A stretch of 46,806 bases of DNA from Helochares maculicollis (GCA_033557835.1 JAWQRO010000242.1:1-46806), one strand, 5' to 3'; shown: positions 35,692 to 46,745, counted from the stretch's first letter. Notes: generated by a model from the letters alone, not told the origin. Translations and numbers: made by a program.

Positions 35692-38300
35692 GATAAATGC
35701 ATTTTGGATTTTTCTTCTTTTTTAAATTAGTTGTTAATGAATTTTATCAAAGTAAAAACAAAACGACTTAATCGCTTATTGAATGAAATAGTTTGATTTT
35801 TTTATACATTGGGTATCCTAGGTATTGCAATTGGATATGAAATTTTGATTTGAGGCTACTAATCAAATTCTATATAGAATGACGTCCAACCTACATATCT
35901 AATGTTTGTTATTTAAATAAGAAACAGCAGACCTAATACTTTTTTTAGTTATTTAGAAAAATAATTGGTTTAGAAACAGAAAAAATATTTAACACAATAC
36001 AAATGCTTACTGCTATCAGTAGTAGTATCTTTTATGTATTCTTTAAATTAAATAATAACAATACATTTTCAAATACTGTAAAATAACAGTTAGAGATATA
36101 AATAAATAATAAAGTTCTATTATTTTTCTTTCTTGTACTAGTGGAATGTGGATATTGCAATGTTAATAAGCCCTAATTTTGGAGTGCACAAAATATGTTA
36201 TTTCCATTATTTATTCAATATATAATACAGGCTAAGTTTTTGTTATGCCTATGGTTTTCCATAATTCAAAATCAATGTTAATAAAGTATTTGTTCTAATA
36301 CTACGAAATCAGAAAAAGATTATTAAATTTGACTATCTAATATTCTAAATTCAAATGATAGTTAACATATTCTTAAAATTGTACTTTGTATATTTCATTC
36401 ATCTACAAACACATACTTAGTATTTATATGTGCCATTTGTCCACTACTTACGTTATTTGCATAGCAATGAAGCAATGATTTCTAAAAAATTTAAACTATT
36501 GTAGTGCAGCTATAATATCTCAAGCACACATTTAAGGTTTTCTTCAATATAGTCAAAAAAAAAATACTATTCACAAGATATTTCTGAGTAAAATAATTGT
36601 AATAACCTACGACAAAAAGGGCAAAAGCAGTGAAATCTGCTTTGAAAATTCATATAAATCAGCAAGGTCAACACTATAATTTAGAGCCAAGTACTTCGTC
36701 AAGTAATTTTAAATTATTTTTATAACGCTATTTTACATGTTTCTTCCTAAAACCACTATTAAGAGGGTTGAAAGGTTTATTTGTAACTTGAAAATTTCAC
36801 TATTTGAAGAAGTATCAACAGAAGTGGCTCTTTAAAATAAATGTATTATTTGTCAACCATTTTTATAGACTATATTTTGTTGATTTTACTTCTTATAAAT
36901 GTAAACCAGGTTGCTTTTTTGCAATTGAACACTTGTTTTTAATACTTCTTGAGTTTGTTTTACGCCATTCATACGAGAATGGTGTAAGGGTTACGTAAAC
37001 TAAAAAAGAACTCAAGAGAAGTATTTAAATGCTCTCGTTTTAAGTAGAAATGTAATGAATTTAGTATTAAGTTGTCTTTTTTATTTGGAGTTTTGCAAAT
37101 TATATTTGATAAATATAATTTTGTATGTCTGTAGAAGCTTTGATTGAGCTTTAATTTTTTTTAATATATTTTTAGCATAAAACAGATTCCTGGAGGTATA
37201 GAATTTCTCATTAAAAGGTTGGTTTTCGCGTGTTTATTTATTTTAAACTGCAGCATTTGCTTGATAGTGTTGCTTTCCGTTTTAATTTTCTTCGTGCAGT
37301 TTCTTTACAATTTTTTTGTATGTTATTGTGTTTTATAATTTCTTTCTGCCTTTTCAATACATTCTCTTTTATAAATTATAGGTTTTCAGTACGTTTTATT
37401 GCTGTTGTTTTTAATTATTGAGTTTTTTGGAAGTTTGTTATAGAATTAATTTTTTATATTTACTTATTTCATTTCTTTGCCGATTTTATGCTTTTTGTTA
37501 TTAAGTTTTTGTTTGTAACTGCTATTGGTTTATGTTGTTGAGAGGCTAAAATATATTTTGATTGGTTATTATTTGAGAGGTTAATTTTAGCCCTAAACTC
37601 AAATGGAATGACATATTTTCAGTTCTTATTTTGTGCAGCTACTTATGTAAATTTTAACAGTTTTTTTAAATTTATGGAATATTTTTTGAGCATAATTTTT
37701 ATGTTTTTTTTTGTTAAATAAATCTATATTTTGTTTTGAATCAGCAGTTTTTGTTATTTCAGGAATGTTCGTTTTTGGAATTTTCTTTTAATGTTGTCAC
37801 TCTTGGTTTATTAAAATTATTGATTCTTGTTCATAGTTTGCTTTTATTTTCCTGTTATTTCGCAGCATGGTTTTCATTTTATGGTCAAATTGTTTATTTC
37901 CTACTTTTTCAATTCCGTTTCTATATTAAGAAGCTCCCCGTGACTAAATTTTTTATCATTTCTAAATATTTTGTTGGTTTTTACCCTATGAATGGTTGAT
38001 TAATTAGTACCACTTATGCTTTTAGTAAAAATTCACTCATATTAAAGTAGTAAATCAACTGTCTTGTACTGTTTTTTATTTTCACCATTGTTGTTTTCAT
38101 AGTTTAGATTAGCTAGTGGATAGATATTACACAGCCTTTATTGCATTCATTCATTATTGAAATACAATACGTAATATAAACAATAGGTTGTCTGTGACAA
38201 GTGTACAGAGTAATAAGATAGAATGCCATCATACGATTTTTCATAAATTGCCAGGGACGTATCAAAATAATACCCGGAGTGTATTGTGAGCCTACTTCGA
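35692..38300. other. Intergenic region between FAHD2-like and MED28 genes
   Basis: AT-rich and non-coding as far as I can see. From about 37080 to 38110 the + strand is unusually T-rich, giving meaningless hydrophobic open frames. An imperfect hairpin lies at 36940-37027. The minus-strand promoter of the FAHD2-like gene must lie just right of 35691, but no distinctive element was recognised. Confidence 0.6.
36940..37027. repeat. Imperfect ~90-nt hairpin with nested stems
   Basis: The inner stem TACGCCATTC (36961-36970) pairs with GAATGGTGTA (36977-36986) around loop ATACGA, with one G:U. The outer arms AATACTTCTTGAGTT (36941-36955) and AACTCAAGAGAAGTATT (37009-37025) pair with a 2-nt bulge. 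The 3' side has an unpaired stretch between the stems. It could be a small foldback element or a structured RNA. Confidence 0.5.
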
Positions 38301-38347
38301 AGCTGTCAACTCTAGATTAATTCAACCAATCCCAGCCCCCTGAAAAT

Positions 38348-38380
38348 CATTATGGCCGAGAAGTTCACCCAAAATGGCCG
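38348..38380 (+). promoter_or_regulatory. Paired YY1/Pho-like ATGGC motifs upstream of MED28
   Basis: TATGGCC at 38351-38357 and AAAATGGC at 38371-38378 are spaced 20-22 bp, about 170-190 bp upstream of the MED28 ATG. AANATGGC is the YY1/Pleiohomeotic core, common near starts of housekeeping genes. The surrounding DNA (38270-38540) is less AT-rich, consistent with a promoter and 5' UTR. The transcription start is not determined. Confidence 0.4.
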
Positions 38381-38539
38381 CCCTTAGATTCTACTTGGTG
38401 TCGGGCTCGTAAAAAGATCAATTTTATTTCGTAACTTTGTTTTCGCTCGGCTGCTTTTATTGAACATCTCTCTCGGTGATCCAAGGGCTCATTTTGGTTC
38501 GAGTTTTCGTTCAAGAATTTTGTGTTCTCAGTGATCCAA

Positions 38540-38629
38540 ATGAAAGAAGCGTCGCCCCCTGTGTCAGCAATGGCTACACCAACAAACAGTAGTGGAAATT
38601 TAGTTGATGAATTTGAAGAAGCATTCCAG
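38540..38629 (+). CDS. MED28: MED28 exon 1
   Basis: 30 codons from ATG 38540: MKEASPPVSAMATPTNSSGN then LVDEFEEAFQ, with donor CAG|GTAAAC in phase 0. Homologues usually start close to the internal Met at 38570 (MATPTNSSGN), which may be the true start. Confidence 0.9.
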
Positions 38630-41600
38630 GTAAACATATTTATTTTAATATGTCTGTAGCTTTCCATTCTTTTGTATCAATACTCATTTCACATTATAAT
38701 TCGTGCTATAGTTAAATCAATTTAAAATATAAGTGAAATAATTGATAACATATATAATGCTTAATATTATTTGACAAGAAGGGAATGTGTCAAAATCAAT
38801 ATATTGCGAAGAAGCCTGGGTAAAAACATATGCTTGGTGGCCGGTAAGCTTATTGAGCGGCTCATGCGTATTTTGAAATAAACATTAAATGCAGTTTTGA
38901 GGTTAGTGTATATCATTTTTATAACCTAAAAAAGTTGAACACTATTTGACACTATTCAACACTATTTGACACTATTAAACTCTATTTGATATAGTGGATT
39001 GCAAATAGTTGTCAAAATCTATTTTTAGAATATACTTCTTGAATGGATCGACCACTTTGCTATTTAAAAACAATGTTTATGGCAATATGAAGCTGCTTCA
39101 CATTTTATCAAAACTTGTGTTTTGAGGATTGTAGAATATGATTAATTGCTTTTAATAACATCACATTTTTTATTTGCTTGAAAATGCTGCAACATTGAGA
39201 CCTCATGTGAGCTGCTTATGAAATATTTGTTTCAATAATATTGTAAATTACTAGGGTTGAAAATAGCGAAACTAAAATAAACTATTTCTTACTCAGCAAT
39301 CAGAATTGCTGGTTCACCATAACAGTATATTTGAGCCACTAGAGTCTTAAGAAATAACCACTTAGTTCTCTTCTGCAACAGTCGTTTAATTCAAAATGCT
39401 GACATTTATAAATTGATAATTTTTAATGTTTTTTGACTCTTAATTTATCTTATAATTTATATTATGTATTCTATTAAGATGAGGATAGAGGCCATAATGT
39501 GAATTCTAATATTTGTTATACTAATAGTATTCATATAAAAATGTATTATTAAAAGTAATAAAAACGTTTACATAAAAATAGCAAAGGCTTATGTAGCCAA
39601 AAAACAAATAATTATTTTAATTCTGTAAATATATTTTATTTTTTAAGTAGGTCTTAAATTAAATCAACATTCTTAAACTGTCATTATTGTAGATATGATA
39701 GCAAATAGACAAGTCTATTTACAGATCGTAATGAAGTTATTAGAAGAGAAACATACATAATACTATATAACATATCATCTAATTAGCACATTTTATATCT
39801 GAAGTAAAAATATATAGATAGAGAGTAAGTGAAGTAAAAAGAAATTAAACAGTAATTCAAATGTTTGCAAATGAAAAATATCGTAAGATATTTATCAAGA
39901 CCTAATAATTATAGAAGTGAATTACCATATTAACCATGTTTCATTGTTCCAGCATTGCCTAAATGTACTCACAAAGGAGGAAGCGGTTCCCACGACGGAC
40001 AAAGATGAAATCAAAGTGGAAGTTGAACAGACTACACTTCGATTCATTGACTTGGCTCGGCAGATGGAGGCGTTTTTCCTCCAAAAGCGTTTCTTGCTCT
40101 CTGCCTTAAAACCAGAAATGGTGGTTAAAGAAGATATAAGCGAGTTAAAAATTGAATTGGCAAGAAAAGAGGAACTTCTTAAGCGTCACTATGATAAAAT
40201 CAATGCATGGCAGTCATTACTCGCTGACTTGCAGGGATATGCTAAAAGCCCTGCCCAGGGATCTACGACGCCTGGCATAATGAATAACGGCAATTCAGTT
40301 CCCCAAAGTCCTATGGGGAGCATTCCTGGCAATCAAACGCCCAATCAGATGATGCCAGGTATGGCAAATGCTATGCAGCAGCAGCTTCAACAGCAACAGC
40401 AAATGCAACAGCTGCAGCAACAGCAGCTTCAGCAGCACATGCAACAGCAGCAACAGATGCAACAGCAAATGCAACAACAGATGCAGGTAGATCGACGTTA
40501 ATTTTTATTTATCAGTGAGAACAAAAAAGTCTATTTATTCTGTTAATCTGTGAAATGACATATTTAGTTCTAGGTCGATTAGAAAAATTAATTTGCCAAA
40601 AGATATTTTTGCTCAGGGCGATTTTATTATGTTGGATATTCTGTTTGTTTTTTAAATACTTGTACCTCATTTTGTTAATTGTCCTAAGTTGTTTGTATTT
40701 TATTCCATTGTGTTTCATCTTATCATTTGTATCCCTTGCATTATTTTCCTTAGCTGCTACATTTTTCCAATGTCTAACTTTTTACCATTATCTTATTTTA
40801 CTGCTTTTTTGGACCTCATTCCTAATTTTTTTAAACATGTTTGCTATACATATCAGTCAGTCCTTCATTTTATTGTTTTACAATCTCAAATTATTGCTTT
40901 TATTCATTGTATTGTTGGTCTAATTATTATGTTTAATTTCATTTTTGGATTCATGGCTATATTATGTATATATTGGATTTATTTTCTCTTTGTTCTGACT
41001 GATTCAATGAATTCTATGCCTCGCGGAATTTACCACCTTTTTGTATAATTTGTGTTAGTGGGTTCCTTAATTCTATGCTCAGTTTTCCTACTTCTTAAGG
41101 TTATATCATTGGATTATTTGCCTCATTGGCACCTTTGCCTTACTTTTCATATACCACCATTCCCTCACAGTTATTTTTTCTTATTTCATTTGTTATTATT
41201 TTTATGCTATGTTACTGTTTTTATTAATTTATGTGGCAATATTGGTAGCGATTCTATGGTAGTAAGTGTAAAATATTAAGACAAAAAGTATACATACATT
41301 GTTGGATGTCAAAGCTTTAAATATTAGATAAATTACGATTCATAATATTAATTTATTGATGAATACAGATTATTGCCATATTTTATACATAGATGGTAAA
41401 AAAGATGTTTAGGGAGTAGTAAACCTCGTATACGCTATTATATATATATTTATGTGCTCAAGTGTGCCTTAATATAGGATTCTGTTTCTTCTTTCTGTAT
41501 TTTTATAGACTGTAAAGTAGCCTTACTTTATTCCAAGAAGTTACTTGCTGATTGGTAACCTGCATAAGATGCAGTTTTTGTGTAGATTTAGTTACAACTG

Positions 41601-44600
41601 CTGAATTAGGATTCATATTGTTTAGTTTTTAATGTAAAAATATATACTGATTTAAAATCAGCATTTAACTTCAGGATGAAGGCAGGCATTTAAAGTTAAT
41701 TAATTATTAACAAAAGCTACTAAAATGAGACTGTAAAATTATTTTTTATAGTACAAGTTTTCTTAATAAATATTTTATGAACAAAAAGTAGTGTTTTATT
41801 GTCTCACTTTCGAAATATACCAAAAAATTACGTTTTTAACAATCATTGCTAATATAAATGTAATGTCAATGAAAGTAAGTATTGAGCACATTTATATATT
41901 TATTCATCCTGCTACCGAATTTAATTTTTTATGATCATCCGTTAGTTTGCATTAGCTTTTTAGAATTACATTTTTTAAATAATTTTTCTTAGAATATAAT
42001 TTTTTATATCTATTTTGTTTAGTCTTAGTTTTAGAATATTGTATTTATTTTTAGAATAATTTTCGCTCAGTTTATATGATTGAACTAGAATTTTTGTTTT
42101 GAATAGTATTGCTAATACTTTTCTGTACGTAATGTTTTTATTAATTTATATTTATTTTAAAATTAGTTCTATAAACAAGTAATAAATCTCCTAATTTTAT
42201 TGTCTCAGTATGCTTGCTAAATTATATATATATGATATAAAGAGCATAAAACATACATAGGACTATCTTGGTACTGCAAGTTAGGTTTAAATTATATCCA
42301 GTTCTTTTGCATGTAGTTCAATGCAGTTTTTTACCTATTTATTTTTTTAGCTAAACCGTGTTTAAATGTGCTTATTTCTTTGCAGGTCCCTCCAGGCATG
42401 GCACAGGGAGTAGGAGTAGGACCAGGGATGGTGTCGCCCCAGCAGGCTATGTTTATGCAACAGCAAGGTATGGGTGGTGCTAGGGGGCCCTTTGCTCAAC
42501 AAGGACCAGGGGGCGTCCTCCAAGGACCATTAGCTTACTTAGAAAAAACTACAAGCAATATAGGTATATCACTCTGCCTAGATAAGTGCATAAATAATAT
42601 CAAAGAACGAACTTTAATCTTAAATAGAAAGTTAAAACCTCGCGTTTCTTCAAATTTGATGCAATTTTTATATACCTACATATGCGTGAAGAGGCATATT
42701 AAATGATTGAATAATATTATTATATAATTAACATTTGCTGGCTTTCGTGTTAAAGGTTCATTTGAAATAGGCGCCAAATTTTAAAGTTGCCGCACTGTTT
42801 TGCTTATCTACTTTTTAAACTGATCAAGCTATGATTGGTTTAAATGTTCCTTGGCAGTGGAGAAATAACCGTGTGATCACTTTTGTTCATTTTGATTGGA
42901 TCACATGGAGTGGGGGTAAGAGTAGTAGCGCTAATGTTTCCTCTATTTTGAAGATACTAATTCCTTTAGTGCGTTAGTGGTGTTACGTGGAGGTCGTGTA
43001 TTTCTGTCTGCAGAAATGCAGCCTATACATTTTAATTTTGGTCGTTTCGATTTCATTTCAGTATCCAATGCATTTATCTAGTAAATAAATCGATTTTTCA
43101 GTCCGAATCACCAGCAAATTCGCGTAAACTTTCCAGCAATTTAAATGAATAGGCTGCATTTTGAGGTTATAAATGCGTAAGTTTCATTTTTTCATCTTTG
43201 ATTTTTTTCAGTAATCGCAATTGGTGTCCTAATTGTAATATGCTGTACGAATTAAAATTATCGATACTGAGAAGCATTTGCCAATATTTTTAGTACTAGA
43301 ATGATTTTACACATGTTTGTTATTTTTTCAACATAAGCGAATACTTGCCTGCATTTTCAGTGGAGCAACTTTAGATTTGCTTTTCATTTTTATTCTTCTG
43401 CATTTCCACTCGTGCTGCATTTATTTTAAACATTTTCTTTAGTAGTTTCAAAGAATAATCAGAACAAACAAGTGAACTTTAGAGGTTCTTAAGTTAATAA
43501 AAATATCTCACTGAAGAAAGTACAATTTTGGTATTGTACATAATAAAGTAGTCTAGATTATTTCAGTACAGGAAAATATATCTTTACAAATAAAAGTTAA
43601 TAAATTCAAACCTCTGCACTCGCCGATATTGAAACAATTTAGGTTAGGGTGCAAGAGATACGTATCGTTATATTAAAATAAAGGCATTCATTTAGTGATT
43701 TGGTTCTCGAAAGTTTTCAAACAATGCCTCAAAAATCCTTAGTTGGATATAACGCCCTGATCAATTTTCGGTTTTTCTGTTTAAGTAAACTATTTAGTTT
43801 ATCTAGCTGACCACTGCATTTTTTAAAATCCTACGAAACAGATTATTATTTTTAACAAGTCTCGTCTCGATATATTGTGAATATATGGTTTCATGTGAAG
43901 TTGGCTGTCAAAAATTCTGTATTGGGAAAAAACGAATTTTCTGCCCTAATATTTCTGTCAACTACCAGACCAAAAATAATTTAAAATTAATGATTAGAGA
44001 TTATTAAATTATTGTATAATTGTATACGATAAGGTTTATGGCAGATACAACTATAACATTTTTAGAACTACATCTTTACTGACCGAATGTAGAATTCAGG
44101 CTAATATGTGAAATAGAACTGGAATCAAACTAAGAATTTGTATAAACAATAAATAAGACATTACTTCTAGAAAAACCTAAAAGTACAGATGGTCAAATTT
44201 TTTTCATAAATAATATTCACATCATTTTTATACCTTCGGTGTGATTGCTTTAAACTTTATAAGTGTATTTAAAGCATAAAATGAAAAACTTTAATTCTTC
44301 AGCGACCATATTTCCTAAGCTTAAAAAGTCACGGACAACCGCTGCTTTGAACATATATTACCTTTATTAGCACTCATCGAGTAGTAATATCCACATTTTA
44401 CTATTGCAAATTGGTAAAATAGTGCACACTTTTTTTTATATAAAAATGTTTTGTACAAAAACATTACTGACATATGACAATGCCAAACCTGTTGGTCATT
44501 GAACAATGTATTGATTGTCGGACAAAAATAAAAAATCACAGTGATGATTTGTATAATATTCTGACACCTCTTGACAGAAATAATCCCTTGTTGATATTCA

Positions 44601-44706
44601 TACATATCTGAAATCTAAATAATATACATTTTTACATTTTGTTTATCTGTGGAATATTTAACATTTTCCCTTTTTTATTTCAGGTATGACTGATGGCCGC
44701 AGGTGA
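38540..44706 (+). CDS. MED28: Mediator complex subunit 28 (four coding exons)
   Basis: Exons are 38540-38629, 39953-40486, 42386-42563 and 44684-44706, all with GT-AG borders and compatible phases, giving 274 residues. MED28 links the Mediator core to activators during RNA polymerase II transcription in the nucleus. Residues 20-126 form the conserved helical core: NLVDEFEEAFQ, TLRFIDLARQMEAFFLQKRF, LSALKPEMVVKEDISELKIE and RKEELLKRHYDKINAW…DLQG. Residues 171-208 are glutamine/methionine-rich, then comes a Gly/Met/Pro-rich stretch and the family-typical tail GPLAYLEKTTSNIGMTDGRR. It is longer than human MED28 (178) because of the Q-rich and exon 3 insertions. A second in-frame ATG at 38570 may be used instead. 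After the TGA the frame continues as a 28-codon Arg-Gly extension. Confidence 0.95.
38630..39952 (+). other. MED28 intron 1
   Basis: About 1.3 kb, AT-rich. The only structure noticed is a 10-bp tandem repeat (ACTATTTGAC type) at about 38936-38990. No exon seen. Confidence 0.8.
38936..38990. repeat. 10-bp tandem repeat, about 5-6 units
   Basis: Units of the form ACTATTTGAC / ACTATTCAAC alternate for about 55 bp in MED28 intron 1. Later units are degenerate. Confidence 0.75.
39953..40486 (+). CDS. MED28: MED28 exon 2: conserved core and poly-Gln tract
   Basis: 178 codons, phase 0 at both ends, after acceptor TTGTTCCAG. It encodes HCLNVLTKEE, the helical core, a Ser/Pro/Asn linker, and about 38 residues rich in Gln and Met (CAG/CAA repeats 40373-40486). 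If the intron is retained, the frame reads VDRR and stops at 40499-40501, which would make a shorter isoform. Confidence 0.94.
40487..42385 (+). other. MED28 intron 2 with a T-rich, strand-asymmetric block
   Basis: From about 40550 to 41280 the + strand is markedly T-rich and A-poor and stays open in overlapping frames (122, 119 and 75 codons) that read as transmembrane-like Leu/Ile/Phe/Tyr strings. I see no conserved motif, and the same bias appears at 37080-38110. I interpret it as composition, not genes. The remainder is plain AT-rich intron. Confidence 0.7.
42386..42563 (+). CDS. MED28: MED28 exon 3: Gly/Met/Gln-rich tail
   Basis: It follows CTTTGCAG and encodes VPPGMAQGVGVGPGMVSPQQ then AMFMQQQGMGGARGPF and GPLAYLEKTTSNI plus one base of Gly, with donor GTATAT. 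The YLEKTTSNIG ending is the conserved MED28 tail. Confidence 0.93.
42564..44683 (+). other. MED28 intron 3
   Basis: About 2.1 kb, AT-rich. No exon, repeat or RNA gene was recognised. A short palindrome GATACGTATC at about 43658 is the only small feature noted. Confidence 0.8.
44684..44706 (+). CDS. MED28: MED28 last coding exon (canonical stop)
   Basis: After TTTATTTCAG, two bases complete Gly. Then MTDGRR and TGA at 44704-44706 follow. The base after the stop is C, making TGA-C, the context most often associated with leaky termination. Confidence 0.9.
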
Positions 44707-44793
44707 CGAGGACGCGGGAGGGGGCGAGGAAGAGGTAGGGGCAGGGGGAGGGGCCGTGGCCGCGGGGCTCTCCCAGATTACGTTTCCCCATAG
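44707..44793 (+). CDS. Candidate readthrough (or alternative-acceptor) C-terminal extension of MED28: (RG)10 + ALPDYVSP
   Basis: In frame after the TGA there are 28 sense codons and then TAG at 44791-44793. The first 20 codons alternate Arg and Gly without exception. Arg is written CGA, CGC, CGT, AGA or AGG, and Gly GGA, GGG, GGT or GGC. Every site where change would alter the protein is unchanged, so variation is confined to synonymous sites, as expected for translated sequence. RG/RGG tracts bind RNA and G-quadruplexes and are substrates of arginine methyltransferases. Two routes could translate it: TGA readthrough, or use of AG 44709-44710 as acceptor, which removes the stop and joins exon 3 in frame (SNIG-RGRG). 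G-runs at 44714-44757 could also form a quadruplex downstream of the stop. Confidence 0.55.
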   Translation, partial: RGRGRGRGRGRGRGRGRGRGALPDYVSP

Positions 44794-44966
44794 TGTCCCC
44801 CTCCCGCCGCGACATCGAGCGTGGCCAATTTTTCATTCCAACTCATGGCACAGCTGCTCTGTGACCATTTTGAGCGAACGGGGACATCTGAGATTCTTTC
44901 GTAGATTCGAAATTGTCTAGTAGATAGAGCCCTTAGAAAAACCATTTTTACATAGTATTATAAGTA

Positions 44967-44972
44967 AATAAA
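44967..44972 (+). terminator. Polyadenylation signal AATAAA for MED28
   Basis: Canonical hexamer about 260 nt after the TGA, within an AT-rich 3' region. It is the first well-placed signal after the coding exon. Confidence 0.5.
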
Positions 44973-46079
44973 TCTTGTACTCTTTGTACTTACTAAAAAA
45001 GGATAAATCTCACTTCAAGTGCAGTGGCTTCCATGAAACATTCCATAAGTAAACCTACTCTATTTTGGGGTGATTTATTCACAGTATTTAATTATTCGGT
45101 TGGAATATGTATCTGGCTAATTTTATATATAGATTTAACAAATCTAAGCTATAGTTTTTCAAATTAGCATTTGGCAAATGACGACTTTTAGAAAATGGGC
45201 CATTTTAAAAACCCAGTTGAGTTTAATGTTACAAGAAAGGTCTAGGAAGTTCTTATTTAATTGCATACTGAAACTTGTTCTTGGATGTTTTATGGTCGTC
45301 GGCACTACTCTAGAATAGTTTATATTTAAAAAATCGTACTATTGGAATTGATTTTTATTTTTGACCAGTATTTATATTATATATATATAAAGTTTACCTT
45401 TGTTAAATGCTTACCATTTTATATTATCAATTAATTTTTATGACTGTACCACTAAACAAATTATTGTGTTTGTTGCACTATGAACTTAAAAAATGCAATG
45501 TAAGTGTTGTCTTGTGATTCTTGTATTTGTTTAGTGTTGATTTGTTCTCCTAATTTTTAGTATGTAACGTTACCGAATTTCAAAATTGTGATATCTAAAA
45601 CAAGTAATTAAAGGTTTATTATTATTTAATGAATTTTATTGAAGTCTCCTTTTATAAAATCTGTAACAGTAGAAAATTTTCAGAGCAAATGTTAAAAGGA
45701 AAGTTGGCAATTTTAACATTGAAGACTGCAAGTTGTACATATTTCACAATAGAATGCTTAATTTAAGTTTTAAAACATTTTATGGATGAAATTATCCTAA
45801 ACTTAGCAATCTATCAACTAACTGTTTTGTTTTATTCATTCAAGAGAATCTTGAGATTCATACAAAAATATTCATTCTAAAAATTACACTATATTGTAAT
45901 GATCTGCTGTAAAACGGTAGATCTGAAAGTAAAGACTAGACAGTGTTGCATCTTCCTCTTACCTTCTTAATTCGGAATTCATCTACGTATTCCACTTCTT
46001 CCTCATTACCTTTTATTTCTAGATGGTCAATGAGTTTGTCTTTGAGAGCAATTGTGGCATATTAAATTTATTATAAGAT
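44973..46079. other. Intergenic AT-rich DNA
   Basis: No gene, RNA or repeat was recognised on either strand apart from a short (TA)n run near 45376-45388. Confidence 0.75.
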
Positions 46080-46745
46080 ACCAGATGAGTCAATAAGTTA
46101 TCGTTGTTTATTGTTTATTTGCGTGCAATTGGAAAAACTGGCATTTTTTATCGTATATACATTTAAGAATAATTACTTTGATTTAGAGCATCAATGTTTA
46201 GTATTTTTTTCTGCATTCCTTCACACACTTTGTACTAACGAAATAGTTTTTTGGGAAGGCATTACCTTTTACAAACGAAAACTGCAGCTGAAGGACACAA
46301 CTATTATGTAAACTTATTACAACTATGTTTTGTACATGTAGAACATGAAAAGAAAGATTGCAATGCTGAAAATAATGATTTTGATCTCGGAGATGACAAT
46401 CCTCCGGGCGCCCCAAAATAGCTTGAGAGTTAAGATTGGGAGGAGTTACTGTGTGAGAGCTATATACAAGGAGAACTTGCAAAAACATTCGTTGAATAAC
46501 AGTTACTGAACATTTGAAAACATTAAGATTGGTACAAAAGCAAAGGAAATTAGGTAAATTGAAGAAAATAGATGTTGAACGACGTTTGTTAACTTGCGAA
46601 GAACTGCTACAATGATGACAACAGAAAGGTTTTTTTGCATTATATTATAGCTAGTGATGAAAAGCAGATATGCTAAGATGATCCAAAGGAAAAAATATCG
46701 TGGGAATTGGTTCGGGCTCGGGTAAGCTTCAACATTGTTAGCAAC
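46080..46745 (+). pseudogene. Decayed mariner transposase, N-terminal half
   Basis: A terminal-repeat-like start (GAGTCAATAAGTTATCG near 46087) is followed, in shifting frames, by the mariner order. KTAAEGHNYYVNL belongs to the first helix-turn-helix region (46277-46315), then NNDFDLGDDNPPGAPK (46373-46418), and after stops KVFLHYIIASDEKQIC and DDPKEKISW (46625-46703). The last block contains the first catalytic Asp region (usually ITGDEKW). It is interrupted by several in-frame stops. The C-terminal half is absent or lies beyond the microsatellite and the window edge. Confidence 0.8.

Noticed and set aside
40555..41279. Hydrophobic, multi-pass-membrane-like frames in MED28 intron 2
   Set aside because: They overlap each other in different frames and result from T-rich sequence. 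There is no motif and no codon-level constraint.
44693..44920. 75-codon acidic Gly/Glu frame over the MED28 last exon
   Set aside because: It is a different frame of the RG-coding stretch. The substitution pattern fits the Arg-Gly frame, not this one.
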